Source: Aquibium microcysteis
GTDB taxonomy: Bacteria > Pseudomonadota > Alphaproteobacteria > Rhizobiales > Rhizobiaceae
Direction of reading: 5' to 3'
DNA: 64,000 nt
NCBI RefSeq assembly: GCF_014495845.1
Contig: NZ_CP061080.1
Location: forward strand, 2,531,001 to 2,595,000
The notes under the pieces were generated by a model that made no database searches, had not been told where the DNA came from, and was given only the letters and a program-made list of their open reading frames with translations. Below, in pieces: positions 17,849 through 25,868 of this stretch. Made by a program: the position numbers and the translations under genes. How positions within the stretch are numbered: position 1 is the stretch's first letter; each line of letters begins with the position of its first letter.

Positions 17849-18805
17849 TCAGTCGTGGACGACGCTCCCGGCAGTGAGGATGCGCAGCACCGTGATCGCC
17901 TCCGCTCCGCTCGTGCGCGGTTCGGCCCGCGTCTCGATGCAGTCGATGAAATGCTCGAGCTCGCGCGTCAGCGGCATGCCGGTGTTGTCGAACTCGACAT
18001 AGGCGGGCTCGTTGGCGGTGAAGGCCCACTGCCCCGAATCCTGCCACACGGCATGACGGTAGACGGCGAGCTTGCGCGGACCGGGCTCCACGTCGTCGAA
18101 CACGGCCATCGCCTTGGTCCCGACGACGGTGAGCCGCCGCTCGCGATAGGGGTTCAGCCGCGAGGTGAAGAGGTGCCCCCGCACGCCGCCGGGAAAACGC
18201 ATGTGGAGATGGGCGAAGTCGCTGAGATTGTCGAGGATCGCCGCCCCCTCGCCGCGGACCTCCAGCGGCGCCTGGCCGGTGATCGCCAGGATCATGGACA
18301 GATCGTGCGGCGCGAGATCCCACAGCGCGTCGTTCTCGGTGTGGAACTTGCCGAGACCGAGCCGGTGGGAATGGATGTACTTGACCTCGCCGAGTTCGCC
18401 GGCATCGATCAGCGCCTTCAGCTTCTCGAAGGCGGGGTGGAAGCGCAGCACGTGGCCGACCATGAAGACGCGGCCGTTGGCCTTGGCCGCCGCGACGGCG
18501 CGCTCGGCGTCGGACACGGTCAGCGCGATCGGCTTCTCGACCAGCACGTCCTTGCCGGCCTCCACCGCCCGGATCGCGAATTCGGCATGGAACTGCGGCG
18601 GCAGGGCGAGCACGATGGCGTCCACCTCCGCGCAGCGGACGAGATCGTCGGGGGCGATGGACAGGCATTCCTGTTCGGTCGCGAAGCCTTCCGCACGCGC
18701 CGCATTGGCGTCGGACACGGCGTAGAGGGCGTCCAGCGACTTCAGGGTCCGAATGTGGTTGCTGCCCCAGTAGCCGCAACCGAGGACTGCTAAACGTGGC
18801 GCCAT
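17849..18805 (-). CDS. Gfo/Idh/MocA family NAD(P)-dependent oxidoreductase
   Basis: 318 residues. N-terminal Rossmann fold LAVLGCGYWGSNHIRTL (GxGxxG), then the family signature VEKPIALTVSDAE with the catalytic Lys. The C-terminal domain contains GHVLRFHPAFEKL and DLAPHDLSM. The sequence resembles sugar-nucleotide dehydrogenases of the WlbA type, but the substrate is unknown. Start MAPRLAVLG chosen because it places the glycine motif close to the N-terminus. No sugar-biosynthesis genes are adjacent. Confidence 0.8.
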   Translation of the reverse strand: MAPRLAVLGCGYWGSNHIRTLKSLDALYAVSDANAARAEGFATEQECLSIAPDDLVRCAEVDAIVLALPPQFHAEFAIRAVEAGKDVLVEKPIALTVSDAERAVAAAKANGRVFMVGHVLRFHPAFEKLKALIDAGELGEVKYIHSHRLGLGKFHTENDALWDLAPHDLSMILAITGQAPLEVRGEGAAILDNLSDFAHLHMRFPGGVRGHLFTSRLNPYRERRLTVVGTKAMAVFDDVEPGPRKLAVYRHAVWQDSGQWAFTANEPAYVEFDNTGMPLTRELEHFIDCIETRAEPRTSGAEAITVLRILTAGSVVHD

Positions 18806-18932
18806 GTGCGAGAATGTCCGAAAGAATCTGGCCTGACATATCGGGCCGTCCACCGGAACTCAACCCCCGGGCGGGCGCCGTCGGACAGGGCCCCCGCGGC
18901 AGGCAAGGCGATGCCCGGGTGGCGCATCGTCC

Positions 18933-19859
18933 CTAGGCCGGCCCGAGGCGCTGCAGGAGCGCCCCGATGTCCTCGACGCGGCACAATTCGGTGCCGGGAG
19001 TCATGGCGGCTGCGGCGCCGGCGGCGATGCCGAAACGGAAAGCCTCGGCGACCTCCCTTCCCTCGATCAGCGCCCAGACCATGCCGGCGAGAAAACTGTC
19101 GCCTGCGCCGACCGCCGACCGGACCCGCACGGGGATCGTTGGCAGCCGGACCACCCCGTCGGGGCCGGCCAGGATCGCTCCGTCTGCGCCGAGCGTCACC
19201 GCCACGAGCTCGGCCGCCCCGCGCGCGACGATTTCGGCGGCGACCGTGCCCGCATCCTCGGCGCCCAGTCTGCGCCCTGCATACTGCTCGAGTTCGCCAA
19301 GGCTGGGCTTGGCGAGGAACACCCTCGCCCTGTCGAGCGTCGCCTTCAGGGCGGCACCGGACGTGTCGAGCACGAAGCGGGCGCCGCGACGGGCGGCGGC
19401 GTCCGCTGCCCGCGCATAGAAATCCTCCGCCACACCGGCCGGCAGGCTGCCCGAGCCGACGACATAGTCGCCGTCATGCGCGGCAGCGGTTTCGAGAACC
19501 GCATCGAGCCTGTCGGCGTCGACCGCCGGTCCTTCCGGAACGAAGCGGTACTCCAGCCCCGTCGACGTCTCGTGGACTATGAAGCCGAGCCGTGTCTGGC
19601 CCTCGACCGTGATGCGCCGCGTCGCGACTCCCTGTTCGGCGAGGAGCCTGTCGAGCATCTGTCCGACCTCTCCCCCCGCCAGATAGACGGCTTCGACCGG
19701 GCAGCCGAGCTTGGCCAGGACGCGCGCGACGTTGATGCCGCCGCCGCCCGGATCGAAGCGGCCGTTCGACGTGCGCACCTTGCGCACCGGCCGGATGACG
19801 TCGGCATCCCCCGAGACGTCGACGGTGGGGTTGAGCGTGAGCGTGAGAACCTTGGCCAT
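18933..19859 (-). CDS. pfkB: 6-phosphofructokinase, PfkB family
   Basis: 308 residues. Close to E. coli PfkB throughout: TLTLNPTVDVS, FDPGGGGINVARVLAKLG, GSGSLPAGV and the catalytic VGAGDSFLAG near residue 250. It phosphorylates fructose 6-phosphate, or possibly another sugar phosphate, with ATP. It is the second gene of a ppsA-pfkB transcript (102-bp gap) whose promoter region has FNR-type boxes. The combination of a gluconeogenic PEP synthase and a glycolytic kinase in one operon is typical of anaerobic or stress regulons. Confidence 0.85.
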   Translation of the reverse strand: MAKVLTLTLNPTVDVSGDADVIRPVRKVRTSNGRFDPGGGGINVARVLAKLGCPVEAVYLAGGEVGQMLDRLLAEQGVATRRITVEGQTRLGFIVHETSTGLEYRFVPEGPAVDADRLDAVLETAAAHDGDYVVGSGSLPAGVAEDFYARAADAAARRGARFVLDTSGAALKATLDRARVFLAKPSLGELEQYAGRRLGAEDAGTVAAEIVARGAAELVAVTLGADGAILAGPDGVVRLPTIPVRVRSAVGAGDSFLAGMVWALIEGREVAEAFRFGIAAGAAAAMTPGTELCRVEDIGALLQRLGPA

Positions 19860-19961
19860 GTGCGTTCCTGTCTGTGCCGGCAGAACACGGCGACGCCGCG
19901 CCGCGTTCCACTGCCGCGCGGGCGCCGGCCTCCGCCGTACCCGAAAAATGCCGGCCGCCGG

Positions 19962-22370
19962 TCAGCCGGGGGCTTCCGCTTTCGCCACCACCCGCTTCAC
20001 CTGGACGAAGCTGTCGGGGCTGACCGAGATCGAACTGATGCCGCACTCGACCAGGAAGCCGGCGAAATCGGGATGATCGCTCGGCGCCTGTCCGCAGAGG
20101 CCGATTTTCGCGCCCGCCTTCCGCGCCGCGGCGATGACGTTGGAGATCATCCACTTCACCGCCGGATCCTGCTCGTCGAACAGGTCGGCAAGCTCTCCCG
20201 AATCCCGGTCGACGCCCAGCGTCAGCTGCGTCAGGTCGTTGGAGCCGATCGAAAACCCGTCGAAGCGCCTCGCGAACTCCGCCGCCAGCACGACGTTGGA
20301 CGGGATCTCGCACATGACGTAGACCTCCAGACCGTTCACGCCGCGCTTCAGCCCGTTCCCGGCCATGACGTCGAGCACCTTGTCGGCTTCGATCGTCGAA
20401 CGGCAGAACGGGATCATGACGACGACGTTGTCGAAGCCCATGTCCTCGCGCAGCCGCCTGATCGCCCGGCATTCCAGCGCGAAGCCGTCCCGGTAGCGCG
20501 GCGAGTAGTAGCGCGCCGCGCCCCGGAAGCCGATCATCGGGTTCTCCTCGGCCGGCTCGAACTGCGCCCCGCCGAGAAGCCCGGCATATTCGTTGGTCTT
20601 GAAATCGCTCATCCGCACGATCACCGGCCGCGGATGGAGTGCCGCGGCGATACGGGCGAGCCCGCGCGACAGACGGTCGACGAAGTACTCCGTCTTGTCG
20701 ACGTATCCCGCCGTCAGCCGCTCGATCTCGACCCGGGCCGTCTCGTCGCGCAGTTCCTCGAAGCGCACCAGCGCCATCGGGTGGACGCGGATGTGGTTGG
20801 AGACGACGAACTCCATCCGCGCCAGCCCGACCCCATCCGCGGGCAGGCGCCACCAGCGGAACGCCGCGGCCGGATTGGCGAGGTTGAGCATGAGCTTCGT
20901 CCGCGTCTCCGGCAGGTCGTCGATCCGGATCGTCTCGGCGGTGATCCCGGCCGTACCCTCCAGCACGAAGCCCTCGTCCCCGTCGGCGCACGAGACCGTC
21001 ACGTCCTGCTCGTCATGCAGCACCTGCGTGGCATTGCCGGTGCCGACGATGGCCGGCAGGCCGAGTTCGCGGCTGACGATGGCGGCATGCGACGTGCGCC
21101 CGCCATGGTCGGTGACGATCGCCGCCGCCCGCTTCATGATCGGCACCCAGTCGGGATCGGTCGTCCCGGTCACCAGCACCGCCCCGTCGACGAAGCGGTC
21201 GATGTCGCGCGCGTTCTCGATGATGCAGACGCGGCCGGCGACCGCCGCGCTGCCGATCGCGAGACCCTTTGCGAGCGTCCTGCCCCTGCCCGTGAGGCTG
21301 TAGGATTTGAGCGACCCGGCCCCGGCGCGCGACTGCACCGTTTCCGGCCGCGCCTGGACGATGAACATCTCGCCGGTCTCGCCGTCGCGGGCCCATTCCA
21401 TGTCCATCGGGCAGCCATAATGCGCCTCGATCGTCACCGCCCAGCGCGCGAGCGTCAGGATCTCCTCGTCCGACAGCACGAAGCGCGCGCGCTCGTCCTT
21501 CGACGTCGGCACGTTGCGCGTCGGCTGCGCGCCGTCGGCATAGATCATCTTGCGCGTCTTCTCGCCGAGCGCCTTGTGGACGATCGGCTTCAGCGCGGGG
21601 TTGGTCAGCAGCGGCTTGAACACCTGGTACTCGTCGGGATCGACCGCGCCCTGCACGACGTTCTCGCCGAGCCCCCAGGCCGCATCGATCACCACCACGT
21701 CCGGAAACCCCGTCTCCGTGTCGATCGAGAACATCACGCCCGCCCCGCCGAGATCGGACCGCACCATCTGCTGCACGCCCACCGACAGCGCCACCGCCAT
21801 GTGGTCGAAGCCCTTCGCGATCCGGTAGCTGATCGCCCGGTCGGTGAACAGCGAGGCATAGCAGCGCCGGCAGGCGTCGAGCAGCGCGTCGGCCCCGCGG
21901 ATGTTGAGGAAGGTCTCCTGCTGGCCGGCGAAGCTCGCATCCGGCAGGTCTTCGGCCGTGGCGCTCGACCGCACCGCCACGTCCACGTCAGGCTTGCCGG
22001 TGCGGAGGCAGAGCGCCGCGTAGGCTGCGCGGATCGCGGCCTCCGTCTCCGGCGGCCACGCGCCCGACAGGATCAGCGCCCGCACCGCCTCCCCCGTCTG
22101 TGCCAGCGCGACCCTGCCGGCCGCCAGATCGGCCAGCCGCGTACGGATGGTCTCCTCGAAACCATTGGCCGCGATGAAGTCGCGATAGGCCTGCGCGGTG
22201 GTGGCGAAACCGGGCGGCACGCGGATCCCCCGCGGCACGAGCGTGGCGATCATTTCGCCGAGCGAGGCGTTCTTGCCGCCGACGCGCCCGACGTCGCCGC
22301 GCCCGATGGTCTCGAATCCGACCACCGACACCGCGCCTCTCGTGCTTCCGTTGGATCCGTCCAGGGTCAT
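19962..22370 (-). CDS. ppsA: Phosphoenolpyruvate synthase
   Basis: 802 residues, the full family length. N-terminal ATP-grasp domain (GGKNASLGEMI, SSATAEDLPDASFAGQQ), central phospho-histidine domain (DHGGRTSHAAIVSRELGLPA, His near 427), C-terminal PEP-binding barrel (GSNDLTQLTLGVDRDS, and CGQAPSD with Cys near 758). It makes PEP from pyruvate and ATP. Two FNR/FixK-type sites lie upstream, the nearer one centred about 70 bp before the start codon. Confidence 0.95.
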   Translation of the reverse strand: MTLDGSNGSTRGAVSVVGFETIGRGDVGRVGGKNASLGEMIATLVPRGIRVPPGFATTAQAYRDFIAANGFEETIRTRLADLAAGRVALAQTGEAVRALILSGAWPPETEAAIRAAYAALCLRTGKPDVDVAVRSSATAEDLPDASFAGQQETFLNIRGADALLDACRRCYASLFTDRAISYRIAKGFDHMAVALSVGVQQMVRSDLGGAGVMFSIDTETGFPDVVVIDAAWGLGENVVQGAVDPDEYQVFKPLLTNPALKPIVHKALGEKTRKMIYADGAQPTRNVPTSKDERARFVLSDEEILTLARWAVTIEAHYGCPMDMEWARDGETGEMFIVQARPETVQSRAGAGSLKSYSLTGRGRTLAKGLAIGSAAVAGRVCIIENARDIDRFVDGAVLVTGTTDPDWVPIMKRAAAIVTDHGGRTSHAAIVSRELGLPAIVGTGNATQVLHDEQDVTVSCADGDEGFVLEGTAGITAETIRIDDLPETRTKLMLNLANPAAAFRWWRLPADGVGLARMEFVVSNHIRVHPMALVRFEELRDETARVEIERLTAGYVDKTEYFVDRLSRGLARIAAALHPRPVIVRMSDFKTNEYAGLLGGAQFEPAEENPMIGFRGAARYYSPRYRDGFALECRAIRRLREDMGFDNVVVMIPFCRSTIEADKVLDVMAGNGLKRGVNGLEVYVMCEIPSNVVLAAEFARRFDGFSIGSNDLTQLTLGVDRDSGELADLFDEQDPAVKWMISNVIAAARKAGAKIGLCGQAPSDHPDFAGFLVECGISSISVSPDSFVQVKRVVAKAEAPG

Positions 22371-22433
22371 GATGCTCCTCCGCGCGGCCCGTCGCCGATC
22401 CGCGCAGACAAGCCCGGCCGGCGGCGAAGGTCA

Positions 22434-22447
22434 TTGATTCCCGTCAA
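22434..22447. promoter_or_regulatory. FNR/FixK-type box 1 (TTGAT-TCCC-GTCAA)
   Basis: Exact match to the TTGAT-N4-RTCAA anaerobox. Its centre lies about 70 bp upstream of the ppsA start codon, which suits an activator at -41.5 with a ~29-nt leader. No FNR/FixK gene is in the window. Confidence 0.75.
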
Positions 22448-22465
22448 CTGCTGCAACCCCCGGCT

Positions 22466-22479
22466 TTGACCGGGATCAA
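22466..22479. promoter_or_regulatory. FNR/FixK-type box 2 (TTGAC-CGGG-ATCAA)
   Basis: One mismatch to the anaerobox, 32 bp centre-to-centre from box 1. Its centre lies about 98 bp upstream of the CBS-BON gene start, so it could activate that divergent promoter. Confidence 0.65.
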
Positions 22480-22570
22480 GGTGGCCGCGCCCGCCATTGC
22501 CTAGCAGGGGCAGGCGGGGACGTGGCGGCGTGCGCCGGCCCACCCGACGGATCGAGAAGGGAGAACGACC

Positions 22571-23263
22571 ATGAAGGCCGGAGACATCATGACGGCGGGC
22601 GCTGCCACCATCGGTGCGGAGGCGAGCGTGGCCGATGCGGCCAGGATGATGGTGCAGCATCGTGTCAGCGGCCTTCCTGTCGTGGATGCCGACGGAGGGC
22701 TGGTCGGCATGGTCAGCGAGCGCGATCTCCTGCGCCGTGCCGAACTCGGCACCGAAAAGCACCGCCCGCGCTGGTTCGACCTGTGGGTGACGCCGGGCGA
22801 CGCCGCCGACGACTACGTCCATGCCCACGGGCGCACCGTGCGCGACGTGATGAGCCCGCAGGCCGTTTCGGTTTCGGCCGAAACGCCGCTGGAAGAGGTG
22901 GTCACGATCATGGAGAAGCGCGGCTTCAAGCGCCTGCCCGTCCTGCGCGACGGCCGGATCGTCGGCATCGTCAGCCGCGCCAACTTCCTGGTGGCGCTGA
23001 CCCACCGTCTCACGGACGAGCCGGCGCCCGCCGCCGACGACATCGCCGTGCGGCGCACGATCCTGGACGAGATCGAGGATCAGATCTGGAGCGGCAGTGC
23101 CATGGTCGACGTCGAAGTGACCGCGGGCAAGGTGGTGCTGCGCGGTACGGTCACCGACGATCGCGTCCGTCGCGCCGTGGTGGTGGCGGCGCAGACCGCG
23201 GCCGGCGCCCGGCCGGTGACGGAAAACCTCACCGTCGTGGCCTTCGCGCCGACCGGCGTCTGA
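22571..23263 (+). CDS. CBS-pair and BON domain protein
   Basis: 230 residues. Two CBS motifs (about 5-60 with MTAGAATIGAEASVADAARM and 92-150 with VRDVMSPQAVSVSAETPLEE) form an adenosyl-ligand sensor. A C-terminal BON domain (about 158-225, with GKVVLRGTVTDD) follows. GAGAAGGGAGAAC precedes the ATG. Such proteins are often energy-state sensors induced at low oxygen. It is divergent from ppsA-pfkB and shares two FNR-type boxes, suggesting a joint response. Confidence 0.85.
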   Translation: MKAGDIMTAGAATIGAEASVADAARMMVQHRVSGLPVVDADGGLVGMVSERDLLRRAELGTEKHRPRWFDLWVTPGDAADDYVHAHGRTVRDVMSPQAVSVSAETPLEEVVTIMEKRGFKRLPVLRDGRIVGIVSRANFLVALTHRLTDEPAPAADDIAVRRTILDEIEDQIWSGSAMVDVEVTAGKVVLRGTVTDDRVRRAVVVAAQTAAGARPVTENLTVVAFAPTGV

Positions 23264-23498
23264 GCGGCGGAGGGGATCCGCGCCCGCGGGATTCCATGGG
23301 CCGCGCCGCCCGGCGTCCGCATCAGGCGAAAAGGCGACGGACCGTCGGCGGACCAGCCACCGGCGGCCGGAACCGAAGGCTGGCCATCCCCGAAAACACC
23401 TCCCTTCGCGCTTGACAGCGCGCGCGGCCGCCCACTATATCCGCCCAGCCTCGGCGCAAGCCGGCGCGGCGCCCCGCCTCGCGGCGTCGCCTCGAAGG

Positions 23499-23575
23499 GG
23501 CGGAGTAGCTCAGTTGGTTAGAGCAGAGGAATCATAATCCTTGTGTCGGGGGTTCGAATCCCTCCTCCGCTACCA
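23499..23575 (+). tRNA. tRNA-Met (CAT anticodon)
   Basis: 77-nt cloverleaf with acceptor GGCGGAG/CTCCGCT, D-loop CAGTTGGTTAGAG, anticodon CAT at 23533-23535, T-loop GGTTCGAATCC and encoded CCA end. The sequence fits elongator Met rather than initiator tRNA (no GGG/CCC anticodon stem). Confidence 0.93.
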
Positions 23576-23666
23576 CTTCCGGACCGGTTTTCCACCTCAT
23601 TGAAATCAATGGCTTGCACGCGAAGCGGGTTCGTGGGAACCCGCTTGTGGCCAGGCTCGTGTCACA

Positions 23667-23770
23667 ATGCGGAGCCACTGGTTACAGGGTTGCGCTGGCG
23701 TGAACTATCTCACCCGTCGCACCGGTCGCCGTTGCCTGCAGTTGCGTCTTTCACCATCGCTGGCAACGCT
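23667..23770 (+). pseudogene. Possible N-terminal stub of a tyrosine integrase
   Basis: The short frame reads GVNYLTRRTGRRCLQLRLSP, which resembles the N-terminal SAM-like arm of alphaproteobacterial site-specific integrases (pattern YLxRRxGxYxFxxRxPxxL). It then loses resemblance to any family. It starts 92 bp after the tRNA-Met gene, where an island integrase is expected. The match is short and made by eye, so confidence is low. Confidence 0.28.
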
Positions 23771-23842
23771 GTTCGATCTGACGGTCCTTCCACGGACTGA
23801 GGCGGGGCTCCGGTTTCGATGCGATGCCGCCGAGGTCGCTGC

Positions 23843-24046
23843 CTACTGCGTTTGCAGGCGGCGTTCCTTGTCGCCGTCCGCGGTGAGTTGCAGCAGCGCG
23901 GCGAGCGTTCCCGCGACGATCAGGCTTATCCAGCCGACCGAGCCGGCGCGTTCCGCGATCGCATCCAGGCTCACGCTGCGCAGCCCATGCTCGTAGAACA
24001 GAGCTTCCGCCGCGCCGATGATGCGGGATCGAGTTGTCTCTCCCAT
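23843..24046 (-). pseudogene. TetR N-terminus fused in frame to a transporter C-terminus (deletion remnant)
   Basis: 67 codons from ATG 24046, with AGAGGA upstream. Residues 1-36 are the start of a TetR helix-turn-helix (TRSRIIGAAEALFYEHGLRS, then VSLDAIAERAG). The rest, VGWISLIVAGTLAALLQLTA plus a charged tail, looks like the last membrane helix and tail of an MFS permease. The recognition helix and whole ligand domain are missing. The simplest history is an in-frame deletion across a tetR-MFS gene pair. Confidence 0.5.
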
Positions 24047-24426
24047 CCGCCGTTCGTCCTCTTGACGGGTTGAAGCAAAGTCGATCCGCAACCGGAACGT
24101 CCGATGCACGCGTCCCTTGAGACCCTGTGACACAGTGTCCGAGCAAGAACCGACAGCCCTCCTGATTTGTACGCCTCCTCGCGACCTTTGCCAGTTCACC
24201 GTCCCGGCGTTTCACCGGGAGGTCATCATCGCGTGGACCACCTCACCCGGGACTCGCGTCCGGAACGGCCGACCGGCAGGCGCGCAAGTCTCCACGGCCG
24301 CCCCCGCGCCCTTTTTCTGCATCGAGGCGTCTGGACGTTCCGCATGACGATGCAAGCAGGCTCCTTCGGTCGGGCCGGACCCCATGGGTCGCGCCGGCCG
24401 CGCCAGGCATTCAGCTCGGCTGCCCG
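24047..24426. other. Non-coding stretch downstream of tRNA debris
   Basis: No open frame here resembles a protein family. I see no terminator with a T-run, no tRNA and no repeat. It separates the TetR-MFS remnant from the 3' end of the first catabolic operon. Confidence 0.5.
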
Positions 24427-25446
24427 CTAGGTCCGGACCAGCAACGCGCCGTCATTGGCGCCGATGAAGAGGTCGAGGAACGTGCGAGGCAGCGATTCGA
24501 AGCCTTCGCGCATATCGGTGCGGTAGATGAGCTTGCCTTCGTCCCGCCAGCGCTTCAGCTCGGCCAGAGCCGCATCGGCGTCATGGGCATAGTCGCCCAT
24601 CACGAAACCCTGGATGCGCACGCGCCAGTAGACCAGTTTCATCATGTCGCGCGGACCGGGAGCCGGCTTGTCCGTGTCGTAGGCCGCCACCTGTCCGCAT
24701 ACCGCGATGCGCGCGTGAACGGCGACGTTCTCCATCACCGCCTGGAGGATGTCGCCGCCGACATTGTCGTAGAAGACGTCGACGCCCTTGGGGCAGAGTT
24801 CGCCCAGCCGCTTCGATACGTCCTCGCTCTTGTAGTCGATCGCGCCATCGAGCTTGAGTTCGGTCAGCAGCCGGGAGCACTTGTCGGCGCCGCCTGCAAT
24901 GCCGATGACACGGCAGCCGACATTCCGCGCGACCTGCGCGGCGACGGAGCCGGTCGAGCCGGCCGCCCCCGAAACCACGACGGTTTCGCCCGGCTTCGGC
25001 TGGCCGACCCTCAACATTCCGAAATAGGCGGTCAGGGCGTTGAGGCCGAAGATCCCCAGCGCATCCTCGATCGGGGAATCGTCGGGGATGCGAAGCACCG
25101 GCGTGGGCGACTGATCGGGTCGCACGAGGCAGAAGTCCTGCCAGTGCATGACCGCCGCGATCTTGGATCCGACCGGGTGGCGGGGGTGACGCGACTTCTC
25201 GACGATACCGGCGCTGACGCCGATGATCGGTTCGCCGATGCCGATGGAGGCGCGGTAGCTCCGGCCCGGCTCGTTCATCCAGTTCCGCATGGTCGGCGCA
25301 CAGGAGAAGACCTTGGTCCGCACCAGGACCTCGCCTTCGGCGAGTTCCGGTGGCGCATATGGCTGCGAATCGAATGCGAAGTCGCTCTCGGCGGCGCGTC
25401 CCTGCGGACGCCGCGCCAGAAGCCAGCGACGATTGGTTTCGCTCAT
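24427..25446 (-). CDS. Zinc-independent MDR-family NADP-dependent oxidoreductase
   Basis: 339 residues. The GroES-like N-terminus lacks zinc cysteines; the Rossmann part has VVSGAAGSTGSVAAQVAR and FYDNVGGDILQAVM, as in prostaglandin reductase or CurA. These enzymes reduce C=C bonds of enones or acrylyl thioesters with NADPH. Last gene of a three-gene operon (thiolase-like, DUF35, MDR) linked by 4-bp overlaps, so it probably reduces the released or preceding enoyl/enone product (inference). Confidence 0.85.
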   Translation of the reverse strand: MSETNRRWLLARRPQGRAAESDFAFDSQPYAPPELAEGEVLVRTKVFSCAPTMRNWMNEPGRSYRASIGIGEPIIGVSAGIVEKSRHPRHPVGSKIAAVMHWQDFCLVRPDQSPTPVLRIPDDSPIEDALGIFGLNALTAYFGMLRVGQPKPGETVVVSGAAGSTGSVAAQVARNVGCRVIGIAGGADKCSRLLTELKLDGAIDYKSEDVSKRLGELCPKGVDVFYDNVGGDILQAVMENVAVHARIAVCGQVAAYDTDKPAPGPRDMMKLVYWRVRIQGFVMGDYAHDADAALAELKRWRDEGKLIYRTDMREGFESLPRTFLDLFIGANDGALLVRT

Positions 25447-25868
25447 GATTGTCCCCTCTCCTGCTTTGCTTCGGCCGGCCGCCAGTTTGGCAGTACGCGA
25501 CCTTCGCCGATGGACTCGAACCATACCTGCATGGCTTGTCCGGCATTCAGTTCCGGCGCGCCCGGCAGCGATCCGGTGAGCCGCACGTCCGGCGCATCGT
25601 CGAGCGCCACGATGACGACCGTATAGGGGACCGGCCAGGCGGGGTGTACGCCGTGCATCACCGTCGTCCAGCTGTACAGCGTGCCGGTGCCCTCCGACTC
25701 GCGCCATTCGGTTTCGGTGCTGCCGCAGTACCGGCAGGACGCCATGGGCACGTGGTTGCCGCGCCCGCAGGCATTGCAGCGCCTGTAGACGAGGCGACCT
25801 TCGCGGGCCGCGGCGAAGAACGGACCCGTGTCGCGGTCCCACTCGGCCGGGTGCAGGCGTTCGCTCAT
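25443..25868 (-). CDS. DUF35 Zn-ribbon/OB-fold protein, partner of thiolase-like protein
   Basis: 141 residues. Rubredoxin-like zinc ribbon C-x2-C-x11-C-x2-C (CNACG...CRYCG, about residues 31-49), then an OB fold (GTGTLYSWTTV, PYTVVIVALDD). Proteins of this type bind thiolase-like partners, for example ChsH2 with the Ltp2 aldolase in steroid side-chain degradation, or support HMG-CoA synthase in archaea. The gene overlaps the thiolase-like gene by 4 bp and the MDR gene by 4 bp. Confidence 0.88.
   Translation of the reverse strand: MSERLHPAEWDRDTGPFFAAAREGRLVYRRCNACGRGNHVPMASCRYCGSTETEWRESEGTGTLYSWTTVMHGVHPAWPVPYTVVIVALDDAPDVRLTGSLPGAPELNAGQAMQVWFESIGEGRVLPNWRPAEAKQERGQS

Noticed and set aside
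19476..22469. Very long open frame (nearly 1000 codons) opposite ppsA and pfkB
   Set aside because: It is rich in Arg, His and Asp with no domain pattern and lies antisense to two clear genes. GC-rich third positions keep this frame open.
24200..24420. Small open frames on both strands after the TetR remnant
   Set aside because: No family resemblance, no ribosome sites, and proline/arginine-rich composition of random GC-rich frames.
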